A stretch of 64,000 nt of DNA, taken from positions 744,001 through 808,000 of the forward strand of contig OZ001228.1 of assembly GCA_963921345.3 (NCBI GenBank). Direction: 5' to 3'. This document shows, in pieces, positions 43,108 to 51,463 of the stretch. Each line of letters starts with the position of its first letter. Within the stretch, counting starts at the first letter, position 1. Under the pieces are notes generated by a model, which saw only the letters and a list, made by a program, of their open reading frames with translations, did not search any database and had not been told where the DNA came from. Both the position numbers and the translations under genes were made by a program. The stretch comes from Hoeflea_A sp963921345 (GTDB lineage: Bacteria; Pseudomonadota; Alphaproteobacteria; Rhizobiales; Rhizobiaceae).

Positions 43108-44187
43108 ATGCTTTTCGATCTTCCCGATGACGAGACCCTCTACGCCGCTCTGCTGGACCGCGATCCGGCGTGGGACGGGCGGGCCTATGTCGGCGTCACG
43201 ACGACCGGCGTGTTCTGCCGACTGACCTGCCCGGCGCGCAACCCGGCACGCCGCAACTGCCGGTTTTTCGACAGCGTCGCTGGCTGCCTGGAGGCCGGAT
43301 TCCGCCCCTGCAAACGATGTCGGCCGCTGGCTCCGGCGGCGCAGGCCGACCCCATGGTCGACGAACTCCTGCAGGCGCTGGACGACGATCCCGGACGTCG
43401 CTGGACGGAGGCCGACGTGGCGGCGCGCGGCCTCGACCCGTCGACGGTTCGGCGCGGCTTCAAGCGGCATTTCGGCATGACGATCCTGGAAATGGCGCGG
43501 GTGTCGCGGTTGCGCGGCGGTTTCGAGACGCTGGCCAGGGGAGGGCGGGTGATCGACGCCCAGATCGACGCCGGCTTCGAATCGGCCAGTGGTTTCCGCA
43601 GCGCCTTTGCCCGCCTGCTCGGCCAGTCGCCGGCACAGTTCACCGGCCGCGAACGGCTCAAGGCGGACTGGATATCGACCCCGCTCGGCGCGATGATCGC
43701 GGTCTGCGACAAGTCGAGCCTGTATCTGCTGGAATTCGTCGACCGCAAGGCGCTGCAGCGGGAGCTGGCGCAATTGCGCAAGGCGGCGCGCGGCGACCTC
43801 GGCATCGGGCGCTTCGCCGTGACCGACCGGATCGAGGTGGAGCTGGCTGCCTTCTTCGCCGGCGAAGCCTGCCGCTTCGAGACGCCGCTGACGCCGCACG
43901 GCACGCCGTTCATGCGGACCGTCTGGGACGAACTGCGTCGCATTCCGGCGGGCGCGACACGCAGTTACAGTGATATAGCCAGAACCATCGGGCGGCCGTC
44001 GGCAACGCGCGCCGTCGCCCGCGCCAACGGCGCCAATCCGATTGCCATCGTCGTGCCCTGCCATCGGGTCATCGGCGCCGATGGATCGCTGACGGGTTAC
44101 GGCGGCGGGCTGTGGCGCAAACGCAAACTGATCGATCTGGAACGGCGCTATGCCGAGCAAACACGGGAAAGGATGCAGGCACCATGA
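43108..44187 (+). CDS. ada: Bifunctional methylphosphotriester/O6-methylguanine-DNA methyltransferase and activator (Ada)
   Basis: A 359-residue full-length Ada. The zinc/methyl-acceptor domain has Cys37, Cys41, Cys68 and Cys71 (VFCRLTCPARNPARRNC...PCKRC), with Cys37 the likely phosphotriester acceptor. An AraC helix-turn-helix follows (about 95-175, TVRRGFKRHFGMTILEMARV), then the methyltransferase domain with active-site PCHRV (about 318). Methylation of Cys37 turns it into an activator of alkylation-repair genes. Its stop overlaps the next start by 4 bases (ATGA). Confidence 0.96.
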   Translation: MLFDLPDDETLYAALLDRDPAWDGRAYVGVTTTGVFCRLTCPARNPARRNCRFFDSVAGCLEAGFRPCKRCRPLAPAAQADPMVDELLQALDDDPGRRWTEADVAARGLDPSTVRRGFKRHFGMTILEMARVSRLRGGFETLARGGRVIDAQIDAGFESASGFRSAFARLLGQSPAQFTGRERLKADWISTPLGAMIAVCDKSSLYLLEFVDRKALQRELAQLRKAARGDLGIGRFAVTDRIEVELAAFFAGEACRFETPLTPHGTPFMRTVWDELRRIPAGATRSYSDIARTIGRPSATRAVARANGANPIAIVVPCHRVIGADGSLTGYGGGLWRKRKLIDLERRYAEQTRERMQAP

Positions 44188-44942
44188 CGCAAAAGGAAAG
44201 GGCCGAGGCCTTCGCGGCGCTCCACCGCAGGGGCGAACCGATCGTTCTCTACAACATCTGGGATGCCGGTAGCGCCAAGGCCGTGGCCGATGCCGGTGCG
44301 CCGGCGCTTGCCACCGGCAGCTGGTCGGTCGCCGCCGCCCAGGGCTATGGCGACGGCGAGGCCATCCCGCTCGACCTGCTGGTCACCATCGTCGAGCGCA
44401 TCGTCGCCACTGTCGACGTTCCGCTCAGCGTCGATTTCGAGGGCGCCTATGCGATCGACCCGGAGGCGGTCCGGGCAAACGCCGCACGCATCCTGGCCGC
44501 CGGCGCCATCGGGGTGAATTTCGAGGACCGGGTGGTGGCGGGCGACGGCCTGCACGCGCCCGACGCCCAGGCCGCCCGCATTGCCGCGATCCGAAGCGCA
44601 GGCGATGCCGCCGACGTTCCGCTGTACATCAACGCCCGCACCGACCTGTTCCTGCGCGAACAGGATCGAGCCAAGCATGGCGACCTGGTGGACGAGGCCA
44701 TTGTCCGGGCGGCACAATACGCGCAAGCCGGCGCCAGCGGCTTCTTCGTTCCCGGCCTGGTCGAGCCGGATCTGATTGCGCGCATCTGCCAGGCGACCGA
44801 ACTTCCGGTGAACGTCATGATGCTGCCCGGTGCGCCGTCCGTCGCGGAGCTCGGCGCCCTGGGCGTCGCCCGCATCAGCCACGGTCCCGGGCCGTATCGA
44901 CAGGCGATGAAGGAACTGGCGGAACGATATAGCAGCCTGTGA
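44184..44942 (+). CDS. Isocitrate lyase/PEP mutase superfamily protein
   Basis: A 252-residue protein: LYNIWDAGSAKAVADAGAPALATGSWSVA at the N-terminus, the metal-binding SVDFEGAYA, INARTD and GVNFEDRV. The family carries out C-C or C-P bond chemistry on alpha-keto acid-type substrates. The catalytic Cys of isocitrate lyases is not evident, so it is probably in the oxaloacetate decarboxylase/PEP mutase-like branch. It overlaps ada by 4 bases and is co-transcribed with it. Confidence 0.9.
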   Translation: MTQKERAEAFAALHRRGEPIVLYNIWDAGSAKAVADAGAPALATGSWSVAAAQGYGDGEAIPLDLLVTIVERIVATVDVPLSVDFEGAYAIDPEAVRANAARILAAGAIGVNFEDRVVAGDGLHAPDAQAARIAAIRSAGDAADVPLYINARTDLFLREQDRAKHGDLVDEAIVRAAQYAQAGASGFFVPGLVEPDLIARICQATELPVNVMMLPGAPSVAELGALGVARISHGPGPYRQAMKELAERYSSL

Positions 44943-44959
44943 ACCCGTCCGGGCGGGCC

Positions 44960-45712
44960 CTACCAGAGCCCGCCGTTCAGGAGCGTGTCGGCCAGCCCCT
45001 CGGCGGCCGCGTCGAGCAGCTGCTCTCCCTTGGGCGCGCTGGCGCTGGCCGGTGCGCCGAGATAGCCTTCCGAGGTTACCTGCGAAAAGCTGCGCAGGCG
45101 GAAGACGCCACCTTCTTTCCAGTCGGCGCGGATCTCGGCGGCATCCTCGAGATAGGACCGGTCGACGAGATCGGGCACCAGCTCCAGCATCATCGACGTT
45201 TCGGCTTCTCCCGCGTGCTGCACGTTGCTTTGGCGCTCGAGAATCTCGCCGTATCGCTCGGCGACCGCGTCCAGGTGGGGATAGGTGGCGGTGCAGATCG
45301 GCGCTTCCAGTTCGTGCGACAGCTCCTGAACGATGGTGTTGAGTGCGGCGATATTGCCGCCGTGGCCGTTGAGCAGGAAGATGCGGCGGAAGCCGTGGCG
45401 GGTCAGGGATTCGCAGATGCAGGCGAGCAGGGCGCGGAAGGTGTCGAAATCGAGAGTGAAGGTGCCGCCGAAATCCATGTGATGTTCGGCCAGGCCCGTC
45501 CACACGGTCGGAGTCACCACGACCGGTTGTTCGCGGCTGACCAGACGGGCGGCGCGCAGGCAGATCTCGCCCGATGTCAGGGCGTCGACCTGAACCGGCA
45601 GATGCGGCCCGTGCTGTTCCATCGAACCGACGGGGACGAGCACGATGGCATCCTCGTCGGCCAGCTTGCGCAGTTGCGGGGCGCGTAAGTGCGCCCAGAG
45701 CAGTTCGCTCAT
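44960..45712 (-). CDS. Creatininase family metal-dependent amidohydrolase
   Basis: A 250-residue protein with VGSMEQHGPHLPVQVDAL, NGHGGN and GEAETSM, the metal-ligand motifs of creatinine amidohydrolase-like enzymes. Relatives act on creatinine, formamidopyrimidines or cofactor precursors. It is convergent with the PEP-mutase-like gene and lies 31 bases after the thioesterase gene on the same strand. Confidence 0.9.
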   Translation of the reverse strand: MSELLWAHLRAPQLRKLADEDAIVLVPVGSMEQHGPHLPVQVDALTSGEICLRAARLVSREQPVVVTPTVWTGLAEHHMDFGGTFTLDFDTFRALLACICESLTRHGFRRIFLLNGHGGNIAALNTIVQELSHELEAPICTATYPHLDAVAERYGEILERQSNVQHAGEAETSMMLELVPDLVDRSYLEDAAEIRADWKEGGVFRLRSFSQVTSEGYLGAPASASAPKGEQLLDAAAEGLADTLLNGGLW

Positions 45713-45743
45713 CGGCCGTTTCTCCTCTTCAGCCGGTTATTCG

Positions 45744-46166
45744 TCAATCGACATAGGCATAGGCGCAGGTTGCGCCGGCGCAGATCTTGGGGCTGCCGGC
45801 CTGGCGGAAATCCACGCGCAGCGTCGCCATGCGGCGGCCGTTGCTCAGGATCGTCACCGTTGCCTCGATCTCCTCGGTTTTCAGCGGCCGCATGAAATGG
45901 GTGGTCATGTCGACCGTCGTCATGATGCGCCGCTCGGCGTTGTGAGCCATCAGCGCCAGCACGCCGGCGGTGTCGGCTATGGCCGAGAGCGCCTGGCCGC
46001 AGACTATGCCGCCAATGCGGGCCAGATGCGGGTTGCCCGGGATGCTGAAAACGGCGCCGTCGTCGGTAACGGCGGCGGGTTCGATCCGCAGCAGTTGAAC
46101 CCACGGCGCGAAGGCCTCGGCAAAAAAGGCCTTCAGTTCGTCGATGGTCATTCCGTCACCCGCCAC
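45744..46166 (-). CDS. PaaI-type hotdog-fold thioesterase
   Basis: A 140-residue hotdog protein. The family segment is ARIGGIVCGQALSAIADTAGVLAL, followed by TTVDMTTHFMRPLKTEEIEATVTI. It should hydrolyse acyl-CoA thioesters. The start is GTG 46166 with GGGAGGA just upstream; ATG 46151 is a weaker alternative. Confidence 0.86.
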   Translation of the reverse strand: MAGDGMTIDELKAFFAEAFAPWVQLLRIEPAAVTDDGAVFSIPGNPHLARIGGIVCGQALSAIADTAGVLALMAHNAERRIMTTVDMTTHFMRPLKTEEIEATVTILSNGRRMATLRVDFRQAGSPKICAGATCAYAYVD

Positions 46167-46188
46167 GTCGTCCTCCCGGGTTTGTTTT

Positions 46189-46998
46189 TCAGTGGTTGCC
46201 GGCGCCGATCAGATCGCGAAACAACCGGTCAGCCTCGTCCCTCAGGTCGACCGGGTTCTTGTCCTTGTCGACCTGCCGGGCCCAATCAAACTCCTCGCGA
46301 ATGAAACTGTCCAGTGGATCGATGGGCGCGATGGGCTGCTTTTCTACCATGCCGCTCTTTCGCTCGATCAGTTCGGCAACGATCGTCTCGATATCCGACG
46401 GCAGGTCGAGACCGGCTGCCAGCGCCTGCAGGTTCATTGGCGGCACACTGCCCGGATGCAAGCGCATCCAGCGGATGGCGAAGGCCGGCCGCAGCATGTA
46501 AAAATAGGCTTTCAGCTTCACCCTGTCCTTGCCGTTGCGGTGCAGCTTGACCTGGCCCTCACCCAGATTGAGGTAGTGATACAGGCTGGGCGAGCTGTGG
46601 AAGGTCTTGTCCGAAAGAGCGATCAAGCGCCCGCAATCCGTCTCGTTCCAGCGGTAGCGGATGGGGCTGGACAACCATTCGAGCAGCACCGGGTTGGGCT
46701 TGAGGAGCAGTTTCAGCGCCTTGCGCAGGTCCCACCCGCCGATGTCTAGTTCATCGCTGATCGGCAGTTCGATGACGTCGCGGCCGGGGTCAAGGCTCAG
46801 ATACCAATCGACGGGACGGGCGTAGACGAAGCGCACATCGTAGTCGCTGTCGGGCGACGGAAACCCCCAGGCCCGGCTGCCGCTCTCGATAGCGAACAGG
46901 ATGCGCACATCCCGGTCGGCTTCGATATCGGCCAGCGCGGCATCGATTGCCTGTCGCATCTCGGGCGAAACGGAGGGTATGAACTCGGACAGGGGCAT
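46189..46998 (-). CDS. RlaP-like nucleotidyltransferase domain protein
   Basis: A 269-residue protein with the DNA polymerase beta-type nucleotidyltransferase signature GSRAWGFPSPDSDYDVRFVY (G-S then D-x-D), followed by helical EWLSSPIRYRW and KAYFYMLRPAFAIRW segments seen in the YcgL/RlaP family (linked in other genomes to RNA repair ligases). GTG 47010 is an alternative start. A TenA-like gene lies just upstream on the same strand. It is 8 kb from the rtc locus here, so a link is only suggestive. Confidence 0.85.
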   Translation of the reverse strand: MPLSEFIPSVSPEMRQAIDAALADIEADRDVRILFAIESGSRAWGFPSPDSDYDVRFVYARPVDWYLSLDPGRDVIELPISDELDIGGWDLRKALKLLLKPNPVLLEWLSSPIRYRWNETDCGRLIALSDKTFHSSPSLYHYLNLGEGQVKLHRNGKDRVKLKAYFYMLRPAFAIRWMRLHPGSVPPMNLQALAAGLDLPSDIETIVAELIERKSGMVEKQPIAPIDPLDSFIREEFDWARQVDKDKNPVDLRDEADRLFRDLIGAGNH

Positions 46999-47020
46999 CG
47001 GGACGGGCACGCGCTTCGGG

Positions 47021-47680
47021 TCAGAGTCCGGACAGCCGGGCCATGGCGTCCCAGAACATCTTTTCGTAGTCCTGGATCATGCGGGCGGCCCGAATGACCC
47101 GGCGCGGATCGACGCCCCTGGCCAGGTCGTCGTCGATGACGCGAGCGGCCTGCTTTTCCAGTTCTTCGAGATCGACAAAAAAATCAAGAAACGCGGTGTC
47201 GTCGGCGGTACAGCCATAGTGCTGTCGAAGGCCTGCGCTGATGCGGCGGCAGCAGGCGCCCCAGGCCTCGAGGTTGAGCGCCCGGCTGCAGGCCATTTCG
47301 GCCGCCGAGCCGTAACAGATCAGCCAGGCCTTGAAGCCAGCATAGCCAAAGGCCGCGGCATCGGGCTCGAAGCTTTCCAGCTCGTCGGCCGGCATGCCGA
47401 GCGCTGCGGCCAGGGTCGCGAAGCCGCGGGCCGCGCCCGCTTCGACTTCCGGCGGCGTCAAAAAAACATCGCGATAGGGGTGATCGGCGAAGCGGGCCAT
47501 GCTGACGTCGTTCGAATTGCCGATCCACATCTGGTACTGGTTGCCGGCGAAACGCTGCAAGGCGGTCCGATCGACCCGGCCTTCCTCGACGGCAACGACG
47601 AAGCGGTGGTCGCGCACGGCGCGGTCGGTTGGCGCCATCGCTGCCCTGGCTTCGGCAATGAGCTCTGCGGCATTGGTCAT
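47021..47680 (-). CDS. TenA/heme-oxygenase-fold family protein
   Basis: A 219-residue all-helical protein: RVDRTALQRFAGNQYQMWIGNSNDVSMARF, then FKAWLICYGSAAEMACSRALNLEAWGACCRRI and DFFVDLEELEKQA resemble TenA-like proteins with a heme-oxygenase fold. The thiaminase activity of true TenA needs a specific Cys and cannot be assumed. GAGGAGC lies six bases upstream of ATG 47680, which is preferred to the much longer open frame. Confidence 0.78.
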   Translation of the reverse strand: MTNAAELIAEARAAMAPTDRAVRDHRFVVAVEEGRVDRTALQRFAGNQYQMWIGNSNDVSMARFADHPYRDVFLTPPEVEAGAARGFATLAAALGMPADELESFEPDAAAFGYAGFKAWLICYGSAAEMACSRALNLEAWGACCRRISAGLRQHYGCTADDTAFLDFFVDLEELEKQAARVIDDDLARGVDPRRVIRAARMIQDYEKMFWDAMARLSGL

Positions 47681-47744
47681 GATGCGCTCCTCGTAGCACC
47701 TCCCTCCCGTTCCGGGGAGATTGAGAGGATTCGGGCGCATTCTG

Positions 47745-47990
47745 TCAACGCGATTTTTTGCCAGTGCGTTCCAGCCACAATTGCAGATCCTCCAGCCCGC
47801 CGACATGGTCGCCGTCGACGAAGATCTGCGGGATTGCCCTGACACGCGGCAGTCGCTCGCGGAAGGCGGCAAGGACGGCCCCATCGGAGACATCGTGTTC
47901 GCGATAGTTCAGGCCATGCCGCTCGAGCAGCTTCTTCGCGGCCCGGCAGTAGGAGTAATCCGGTCCGGAAAAGACCTTGATACCGGACAT
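47745..47990 (-). CDS. Glutaredoxin-like protein lacking the first active-site Cys
   Basis: An 81-residue glutaredoxin fold: IKVFSGPDYSYCRAAKKLL at the N-terminus, then the cis-Pro region RAIPQIFVDGDHVGGLEDL. Aligned with Grx3-type proteins (CPYC), the motif here is Y-S-Y-C: the nucleophilic N-terminal Cys is Tyr and only the second Cys remains. Ordinary glutathione/disulfide exchange is therefore doubtful. It starts 2 bases after the stop of the AhpD-like gene, so the two share a transcript. Confidence 0.82.
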   Translation of the reverse strand: MSGIKVFSGPDYSYCRAAKKLLERHGLNYREHDVSDGAVLAAFRERLPRVRAIPQIFVDGDHVGGLEDLQLWLERTGKKSR

Positions 47991-47992
47991 GG

Positions 47993-48562
47993 TCAGTGGC
48001 TGATCGTCAGCACCGGCCGGACGCCGTCGAACATCGGCTCCAGTTCGACGCCCAGCGCATCGCCGAATTTCGACACGGCAATGTAGATGGTGATGACGAA
48101 GACCGCGTCGACGATCTGCGGTTCGGTCCAATGGGCGTGCAGCCGCGCCCACAGCTCCTTCGATACGCGGTTGGCGTCGATGCCGATCTGCACGGTGAGA
48201 TCGAGCAGGGCGCGCTCGCCCTCGGTGAAATGCGGGCTGGTCTTGTATTTGTCGCCGTCGAGATCGGCGACCTTTTCCTTGGGCATGCCGAGCATGTCGC
48301 AGACCCGCTCGTGCTGGATGACGCAATACTGGCAGTCGTTGCGCTGGGTGGCCTTCAGGATCAGCAGTTCCTTGGTCAGCCAGTCGATTTCGCCGTCCTT
48401 GAGGATGGCCATGATCAGGTCGGTGAAGACGGTGCCGTATTCCGGGTGATGGCCGAACACCTTGAAGATGTTGAGCAGGGCCTGGAACCGGTCCTCAGCC
48501 TTGTCGTAGAAGGCCAGTGTTGCGGCATTGGCTGTCTCGCGTTCCACATAGGATACGGTCAT
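47993..48562 (-). CDS. Carboxymuconolactone decarboxylase/AhpD-like protein
   Basis: A 189-residue protein with the alkylhydroperoxidase motif CQYCVIQH (C-x-x-C-x-x-x-H) in the CMD fold. AhpD relatives use this Cys pair for peroxide or disulfide reduction. GGGAGG precedes the start. A 22-bp inverted repeat directly upstream (48577-48598) nearly repeats one in front of the adjacent TetR gene, so that regulator is the likely repressor. The following glutaredoxin-like gene fits a thiol/electrophile role. Confidence 0.88.
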   Translation of the reverse strand: MTVSYVERETANAATLAFYDKAEDRFQALLNIFKVFGHHPEYGTVFTDLIMAILKDGEIDWLTKELLILKATQRNDCQYCVIQHERVCDMLGMPKEKVADLDGDKYKTSPHFTEGERALLDLTVQIGIDANRVSKELWARLHAHWTEPQIVDAVFVITIYIAVSKFGDALGVELEPMFDGVRPVLTISH

Positions 48563-48576
48563 GGATTTTCCTCCCT

Positions 48577-48598
48577 GTTTTGAATGATCGTTCCAAAC
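48577..48598. promoter_or_regulatory. TetR-type operator in front of the AhpD-like operon
   Basis: GTTTTGAA-N6-TTCCAAAC is a 22-bp inverted repeat with one mismatch per arm, 15 bases upstream of the AhpD-like start. Its reverse complement shares GTTTGGAACG-N-TC with the site at 49224-49245 in front of the TetR gene. Confidence 0.6.
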
Positions 48599-48611
48599 AG
48601 GCCAAATTTTT

Positions 48612-49193
48612 TTAGTCCATCATCGTTCTGGCCTGGAACGCGATGGCGTTCAGGGTCGACGAATCGGCATTGGAGCGAGCCAGTACCCGCAAGCCCAGGA
48701 ACAGCCCGAGCAGCGCCTTGGCGCACTTGCGAGCCGGCATGGCGTTGCGGATCGTGCCGTCCCGCCGAGCCCGCTCCAGCATCGAGCAGAAAAACAGCTC
48801 GACCTCGTCGAAGCTTGCCTGCACCAGCGCGCCGATCTCGGGGTCGTGCGGCGACAGTTCCAACGCCGTGTTGACGAGCAGGCATCCGGCCGGCCTGCCG
48901 TCGCGTCCGGTGCCGCGCGCGGCGGCATCGAAGACCGCGATGATGGCGTCCTTCGGCCTGTGCTCGCAGCCGAGCCGCTCGAGAAAGTCGGAGCGATGGT
49001 GCCGGTCGTAGTGGCGCAGCGCCGCTATGAACAGGCTGCGCTTGCCGTCATAGGCGGTGTAGAGGCTGCCGCGGTTGATTCCGGTGGCAGCGACGAGATC
49101 GCCGACCGACGTGCCTTCATAGCCCTTGGCCCAGAAGGCCTGCATCGCCCGCTCGACGACCTCCGTCCGGTCATATTGCTTTTCCCAAGGCAT
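48612..49193 (-). CDS. TetR family transcriptional regulator
   Basis: A 193-residue repressor with an N-terminal helix-turn-helix (about 8-55, VVERAMQAFWAKGYEGTSVGDLVAATGINRGSLYTAYDGKRSLF), similar to NemR/AcuR-type electrophile sensors. The helical C-terminal domain has a Cys in GRPAGCLLVNTALEL. The start has the ideal site GGAGGT; the open frame extends to 49289 without support. It lies 50 bases upstream of the AhpD-like gene on the same strand and probably represses both, via the paired operators. Confidence 0.92.
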   Translation of the reverse strand: MPWEKQYDRTEVVERAMQAFWAKGYEGTSVGDLVAATGINRGSLYTAYDGKRSLFIAALRHYDRHHRSDFLERLGCEHRPKDAIIAVFDAAARGTGRDGRPAGCLLVNTALELSPHDPEIGALVQASFDEVELFFCSMLERARRDGTIRNAMPARKCAKALLGLFLGLRVLARSNADSSTLNAIAFQARTMMD

Positions 49194-49223
49194 TTGACCT
49201 CCGTCCTTTGGCCACATTAGCTT

Positions 49224-49245
49224 GTTTGGAACGCTCGGTCCATAC
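49224..49245. promoter_or_regulatory. TetR-type operator in front of the tetR gene
   Basis: GTTTGGA-N8-TCCATAC, an imperfect 22-bp inverted repeat 31 bases upstream of the TetR start. It shares its left half with the site at 48577-48598, the pattern expected for an autoregulated repressor. Confidence 0.55.
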
Positions 49246-49402
49246 TTTGAATGTTGGCGAAACCTTGTGCTTCCCGGTCCGTCGCGCAAGAATTTGTGAG
49301 GTGCCGGTCGGGAATTCCCGTGCTACCGAAGCCGACCGCCAGCGCCGGGGCGACAACCGGCGCGCGGGGCGACCGAAAAAAGACGTTTGGAACACGCATT
49401 TC

Positions 49403-49849
49403 ATGAATAGGGTTTTGATTGTTGTTTTGCTTGCATTCCTGCCGACGCTTGCCGGCGCGAATGGACACGCCGGAGTGCCGGATATTCTGGGCACCTGGAC
49501 GGCGACCGAAGGTACTGGCCTCACCTATCAGGGGAAGACCACATCGACCGACAACGGACATTTCGAGATCACCATAATCGAACAGAAGGGGCCGACCTTC
49601 GTCGGGTTCTTTCGGTGGTCCCTGACCAAGGAGTTCGACCACCTGCATGACGGAACGCGGCGAACCAACCGGGCTGCCGAAATGTTCCTGGGGGTCTTTT
49701 CCGGTGACGGCAAATCCTTCATCGTCGCCGACCATCCCGACACCGGGTACTGGTCGGGCCGCATGCTCGATAACGACACCATGGAACTGCTGACGGTCGA
49801 AAGCGGTCCGCATGCCTTCGTCGGTCGCTGGATCTACGAGCGGCAGTAG
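49403..49849 (+). CDS. Exported protein of unknown function
   Basis: A 148-residue protein with signal peptide (about 1-21, ending LAGANG). The mature domain opens VPDILGTWTATEGTGLTYQGKT and closes with HAFVGRWIYERQ, a lipocalin-like or small beta-barrel layout. I cannot name the family. It is followed 7 bases downstream by repeat copy 2. Confidence 0.75.
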   Translation: MNRVLIVVLLAFLPTLAGANGHAGVPDILGTWTATEGTGLTYQGKTTSTDNGHFEITIIEQKGPTFVGFFRWSLTKEFDHLHDGTRRTNRAAEMFLGVFSGDGKSFIVADHPDTGYWSGRMLDNDTMELLTVESGPHAFVGRWIYERQ

Positions 49850-49856
49850 CCGGCGT

Positions 49857-50122
49857 TAGAGCGAAGGGCGATTAGATTGCATCATTTGACAGCGGCGATT
49901 TTGGTCTCTGGCTAGGCGGGTTGCAGGCCGTGGTGCCATCCCACCACAAGTGCAAGCCAACGACGCCAGGGGCCAAAAGCGCCCGGCCCGAAGGGTGGCT
50001 ACATATCGGCCCATCGGCTGCGTTGCGACGCTTGCCCGATGAACCACATCGCGCGACGCGCCTCGCCGAGTGGAGCCGATCTGCAGCCATCAAATGATCC
50101 AATCTAATCGCCCTTCGCTCTA
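49857..50122. repeat. Dispersed inverted-repeat element, copy 2
   Basis: A 266-bp element in inverted orientation relative to 39381-39681. Terminal inverted repeats of 33 bp (49857-49889 and 50090-50122) match at 32 of 33 positions. The inner ends (AGATTG and ATCATTTGA) agree with copy 1 but the outer 13 nt do not. No gene is inside. It lies between convergent genes, and its right edge forms the TAG stop (50120-50122) of the P450 gene. No target duplication is visible. Confidence 0.85.
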
Positions 50123-51328
50123 TTGCGGATCGGCATCGGGCGCCAGCGTGCCCTCGAGCGCCGCGATGGACGTGAACATCGGCGAATGGCTGAACTGCAC
50201 CCTATCCAATCGCAGCCGCGGAAATTTCGCCGCCAGCAGCGCGATCGTTTCCTCTATTTCGATGGTGACGACGAAGCGACCGATGCAGGAGAACACGCCG
50301 CCCCCGAAATTGAGGTGCGGCGGCTGTTCGGGGCGCTCGATGTCGAACTGCTGCGGGTTCGGATAGTATCGGGGGTTCCAGTGCGCTGCGCCGATATTCG
50401 GAAAAACCGCCGCCCCTTTGGGTATGAAACAGCCGTCCATTTCGACGTCTTCCAGGGTTTCCCGCGATGTCGATATGGACCGCGGGCGAAAGCGCATGAC
50501 CTCGCGAAGCGCCGCCGGGATCAGCGATGGATCCGCGCCTAGCCGCTCCCAGATGTCCGGTCGAGAGGCGAGCTCGGCAATTGCGATCCCGATCTGATGC
50601 GATGAGTTGTCGGTGTTCGCCTCCGCCAGCTTGACGATCCAGTTGCGCAGATCGTCATGGGCAAGCTCGCCGCCATCGGCGATGGCGATCAGGTCGGACA
50701 GCAGGTAGTCGCCCGGGTTCTTCCTGGCCTCGGCGATGCGCTCGTCGACATAGTCGATGAGGCCGCCGAACGCAGCGACGATTTCAGCGGTCCGCTCCGG
50801 GTCGCGGGTATGAACCTGCTGGACGGTGTGCGACGTGCGGGCGACGAAGTCGGCGTCCTGCATCGGGGCATTGATCCAGTAGCAATAAACTGCCGACGGG
50901 ATCCGGTCGCACAGTGCCGAGACCAGGTCGATCGGCTCGTCGCGGGGCAGTTCTTCGACGGTGTGCGCGACGACGTGCCTGATATCGGCGCGAAACCGTT
51001 CCGCATCCGCGGCACCCATGAGCCGGATGACCGGTTCGCGCAGCCGGCGGCGAATCTCGCCGCGGTCGTGAAAGGAAATCGAGTTGCGCTTGTAATCGAG
51101 GGCCGGTCCCTCCGGCAGTCCGAGTACATTCATCAGCCTCGGGTGTCCGGTGCCGAGGCGGCGGTCGACGATGGCCTTGCGGCACAGTTCGTAGTCGAAG
51201 ATCTCGACCCCGCGCCGGCTGCGCCCGAGGCCCCACCGGCTGGCGAACCGTGCCAGTGTCGGGAAGGGCATCGACATGAATTCCGAGCTCGAATAGTCGA
51301 TTTCCGGCAGATCATCGATTGTCTTCAC
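50120..51328 (-). CDS. Cytochrome P450
   Basis: A 402-residue soluble P450: ExxR in ALREVMRFRPRS, heme-binding HLNFGGGVFSCIGRFV. The I-helix reads EANTDNSSHQIG, without the usual A-G-x-D/E-T oxygen-activation pair, so it may use a peroxide or substrate group. The start appears to be GTG. The stop codon is supplied by the repeat element. The dioxygenase, GlxA-type regulator and binding protein follow on the same strand, so a catabolic cluster is likely. Confidence 0.9.
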   Translation of the reverse strand: MKTIDDLPEIDYSSSEFMSMPFPTLARFASRWGLGRSRRGVEIFDYELCRKAIVDRRLGTGHPRLMNVLGLPEGPALDYKRNSISFHDRGEIRRRLREPVIRLMGAADAERFRADIRHVVAHTVEELPRDEPIDLVSALCDRIPSAVYCYWINAPMQDADFVARTSHTVQQVHTRDPERTAEIVAAFGGLIDYVDERIAEARKNPGDYLLSDLIAIADGGELAHDDLRNWIVKLAEANTDNSSHQIGIAIAELASRPDIWERLGADPSLIPAALREVMRFRPRSISTSRETLEDVEMDGCFIPKGAAVFPNIGAAHWNPRYYPNPQQFDIERPEQPPHLNFGGGVFSCIGRFVVTIEIEETIALLAAKFPRLRLDRVQFSHSPMFTSIAALEGTLAPDADPQ

Positions 51329-51463
51329 GGCACATTATCCGGCGTTTTGGCGGCCCGCCCTGCCCATTGCAGGCGGCGACCGCTCGTTTGCAAGCAGATG
51401 CGCCGGCGGGTGAGGCGAGCGCAGGTCGCCAACACCATAGCCGACATGGTTGCGGATGAGAAT

